64,000 nt of DNA from Methylomonas sp. (GTDB taxonomy: Bacteria > Pseudomonadota > Gammaproteobacteria > Methylococcales > Methylomonadaceae). Under the pieces are notes generated by a model. The model saw only the letters and a list, made by a program, of their open reading frames with translations. It was not told where the DNA came from and did no database searches. The stretch covers positions 52,964 through 116,963 of the forward strand of contig PERU01000007.1 of NCBI GenBank assembly GCA_002928965.1. The letters run 5' to 3'. Below are positions 63,258 to 64,000 of this stretch, piece by piece (within the stretch, counting starts at the first letter, position 1; every line of letters begins with the position of its first letter). The translations under genes were made by a program, and so were the position numbers.

Positions 63258-63428
63258 ATGAAGGCTAGAGATTTTTACAAGACAACTGCACTGGGCAACA
63301 GGGGTATCATTATCGATCTTGATTTGTCGACAGCGGATCGTATCAACCAGGAACAGAATCGCATAAATGTCGGCTACCTCCCTGGGTTTTGGCGTTGCCG
63401 GATTGTGAAGCGACTTGTATTGGAGTAA
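63258..63428 (+). CDS. Possible small gene or gene fragment, 56 residues
   Basis: ATG frame: KARDFYKTTALGNRGIIIDL, then DLSTADRINQEQNRINVGYL and RCRIVKRLVLE. The composition is protein-like, but there is no good ribosome-binding site and no known family. A second fragment follows within 10 bases in another frame, which suggests decay of a longer gene. Confidence 0.3.
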   Translation: MKARDFYKTTALGNRGIIIDLDLSTADRINQEQNRINVGYLPGFWRCRIVKRLVLE

Positions 63429-63672
63429 CCGGGTAATTGATCAGCAAAGTCTGGCTGGTTGAACAGTTGAAAGCGGAAGCTGTAAAACACCGCGCAATTG
63501 TGACGCCGCAAGCGGCAGATATTTGCGGAGCTTTAATGGCAGCTCATTGAATCCCGACCGAGATTAAGCACAAGGTTTCGAATGTCGCTTTTAGGGCGCA
63601 AGGTTAATATGCACTAGCCACCCAAAGGAGACAACCGGCTTGGGTTATTCAATGGCCAATTGCCGACAGTAG

Positions 63673-63699
63673 GATGGGTAGAGAGAAGCGAAACCCATC
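63673..63699. repeat. REP hairpin next to RAYT gene
   Basis: GATGGGT (63673-63679) and ACCCATC (63693-63699) form a stem around a 13-base loop. It lies 24 bases before the start of a RAYT-type transposase gene. RAYT proteins act on REP elements that flank their gene, so this is probably the cognate REP. Confidence 0.65.
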
Positions 63700-63723
63700 A
63701 AACGAAACGCCGATAAATGAGAT

Positions 63724-64000
63724 ATGACAGAATATCGCCGACATCGCCTCAAAGGCGGATGTTAGTTTTTCACAGTCAATTTGGCGGAACGAAATCGGAC
63801 TTTGCTGACCGACAAGATTGATCTGCTTCGCGAGTCTTTTCGTAACGTAAAAGATCAACACCCGTTTAATATCGACGCGATGGTTGTTTTACCGGAACAT
63901 CTCCATACCATTTGGACTTTGCCGGAAGGTGACGATGATTTTAGTTGCCGCTGGCGGCTCATTAAGACCCACTTTACTAAACAGGTCGAAAAAGGCGAAC
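63724..64000 (+). pseudogene. REP-associated tyrosine transposase (RAYT), amber-interrupted and cut by the window edge
   Basis: The frame from the ATG at 63724 reads TEYRRHRLKGGC, then TAG (63763-63765), then FFTVNLAERNRTLL and onward to the window edge. It continues with FRNVKDQHPFNIDAMVV, the HxH motif LPEHLHTIW, then SCRWRLIKTHFTKQVEKGE. This is the Y1_Tnp family in its RAYT form (family start RRxxxxGGxYFFTVNL). The TAG falls exactly where the family has Tyr, so a single base change (TAC or TAT to TAG) has interrupted it. The catalytic tyrosine would be beyond the window. It may be dead, or the base may be a sequencing error. Confidence 0.8.

Larger units (their letters stand above)
62933..63723. 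other. Region of apparently decayed sequence, 791 bp
   Basis: There is no conserved gene. A 56-codon frame (63258-63428) and a shorter frame after it (TTG at about 63436 to a stop near 63548, with KAEAVKHRAIVTPQAADIC) have a coding look and may be fragments of a degraded gene pair. A REP hairpin at 63673-63699 ends the region. Confidence 0.4.

Noticed and set aside
1..64000. CRISPR array, tRNA, rRNA or prophage
   Set aside because: No regularly spaced direct repeats, no cloverleaf or rRNA-like conserved stretch and no phage structural genes were recognised. Small RNA genes cannot be excluded by eye.

Overview
The window looks like a chromosomal segment of a flagellated, respiring gammaproteobacterium with roughly balanced GC content. 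The dusB-fis-purH order, the nadK-recN pair, the proA-nadD-rsfS block, pgaBCD, NsrR and the mot genes all fit Gammaproteobacteria. The abundance of REP-like hairpins and the c-type cytochrome content make a methanotroph of the order Methylococcales (Methylomonas-like) my best guess, but no methane or methanol oxidation gene is present to prove it. No rRNA, tRNA, CRISPR array or prophage was seen.

Layout. 1-2 kb: the end of a KefB-type cation antiporter, a PII-like protein and a BrnT/BrnA toxin-antitoxin pair with a frameshifted toxin. 2.3-5.4 kb: three overlapping or adjacent glycosyltransferases. 5.4-9.3 kb: dusB-fis-purH and a DUF815 ATPase. 9.4-13.4 kb: gcvT-gcvP without gcvH. 13.5-21.7 kb: a protein carrying a repeated DSVLKRHY motif, then a leftward respiratory block (small subunit IIa, CuA subunit II, ba3-type subunit I, dihaem cytochrome c4-like, membrane cytochrome c, haem-containing chemoreceptor) and an Ala-rich lipoprotein. 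22-26 kb: proA-nadD-rsfS and flgP/flgT-like genes. 27-31 kb: a fused MFS/spermidine-synthase protein and an unusual dihaem cytochrome, among copies of a small inverted-repeat element. 31.6-34.7 kb: orf103-norC-norB divergent from nsrR, with an NsrR-type palindrome between them.

35-39 kb holds a MASE3-PAS-PAS-GGDEF cyclase, a LysR regulator, a PilZ protein and a YbdD-like protein. 39-41.4 kb is a tightly overlapped operon of two DUF1538 membrane proteins, a PII-like protein and a CBS-pair protein. 41.7-43.8 kb is aguA-aguB (agmatine to putrescine). 43.9-47.7 kb has a RimK-like ATP-grasp ligase divergent from an M14-like peptidase and a GNAT/C39-like fusion. 47.7-50.3 kb: a membrane methyltransferase and motA-motB. 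50.9-53.2 kb: a CorC/HlyC-type protein, DedA and a short tatA. 53.5-58.3 kb: a PilZ membrane protein and pgaBCD. 58.6-62.9 kb: recN, nadK and a GH17-type glucanase. The right edge is decayed sequence with a REP hairpin and a RAYT transposase gene interrupted by an amber codon.

How the parts may work together: the NO reductase operon and the ba3-type oxidase handle NO and low oxygen, and the haem chemoreceptor next to the oxidase could link redox state to motility (motAB, flgPT). The GGDEF enzyme, two PilZ proteins and pgaBCD suggest cyclic-di-GMP control of a PNAG-type matrix. The most distinctive candidate system is the DUF1538-DUF1538-PII-like-CBS operon. A second PII-like gene next to a KefB-type antiporter suggests that PII-like proteins are recurrently paired with cation antiporters in this genome.
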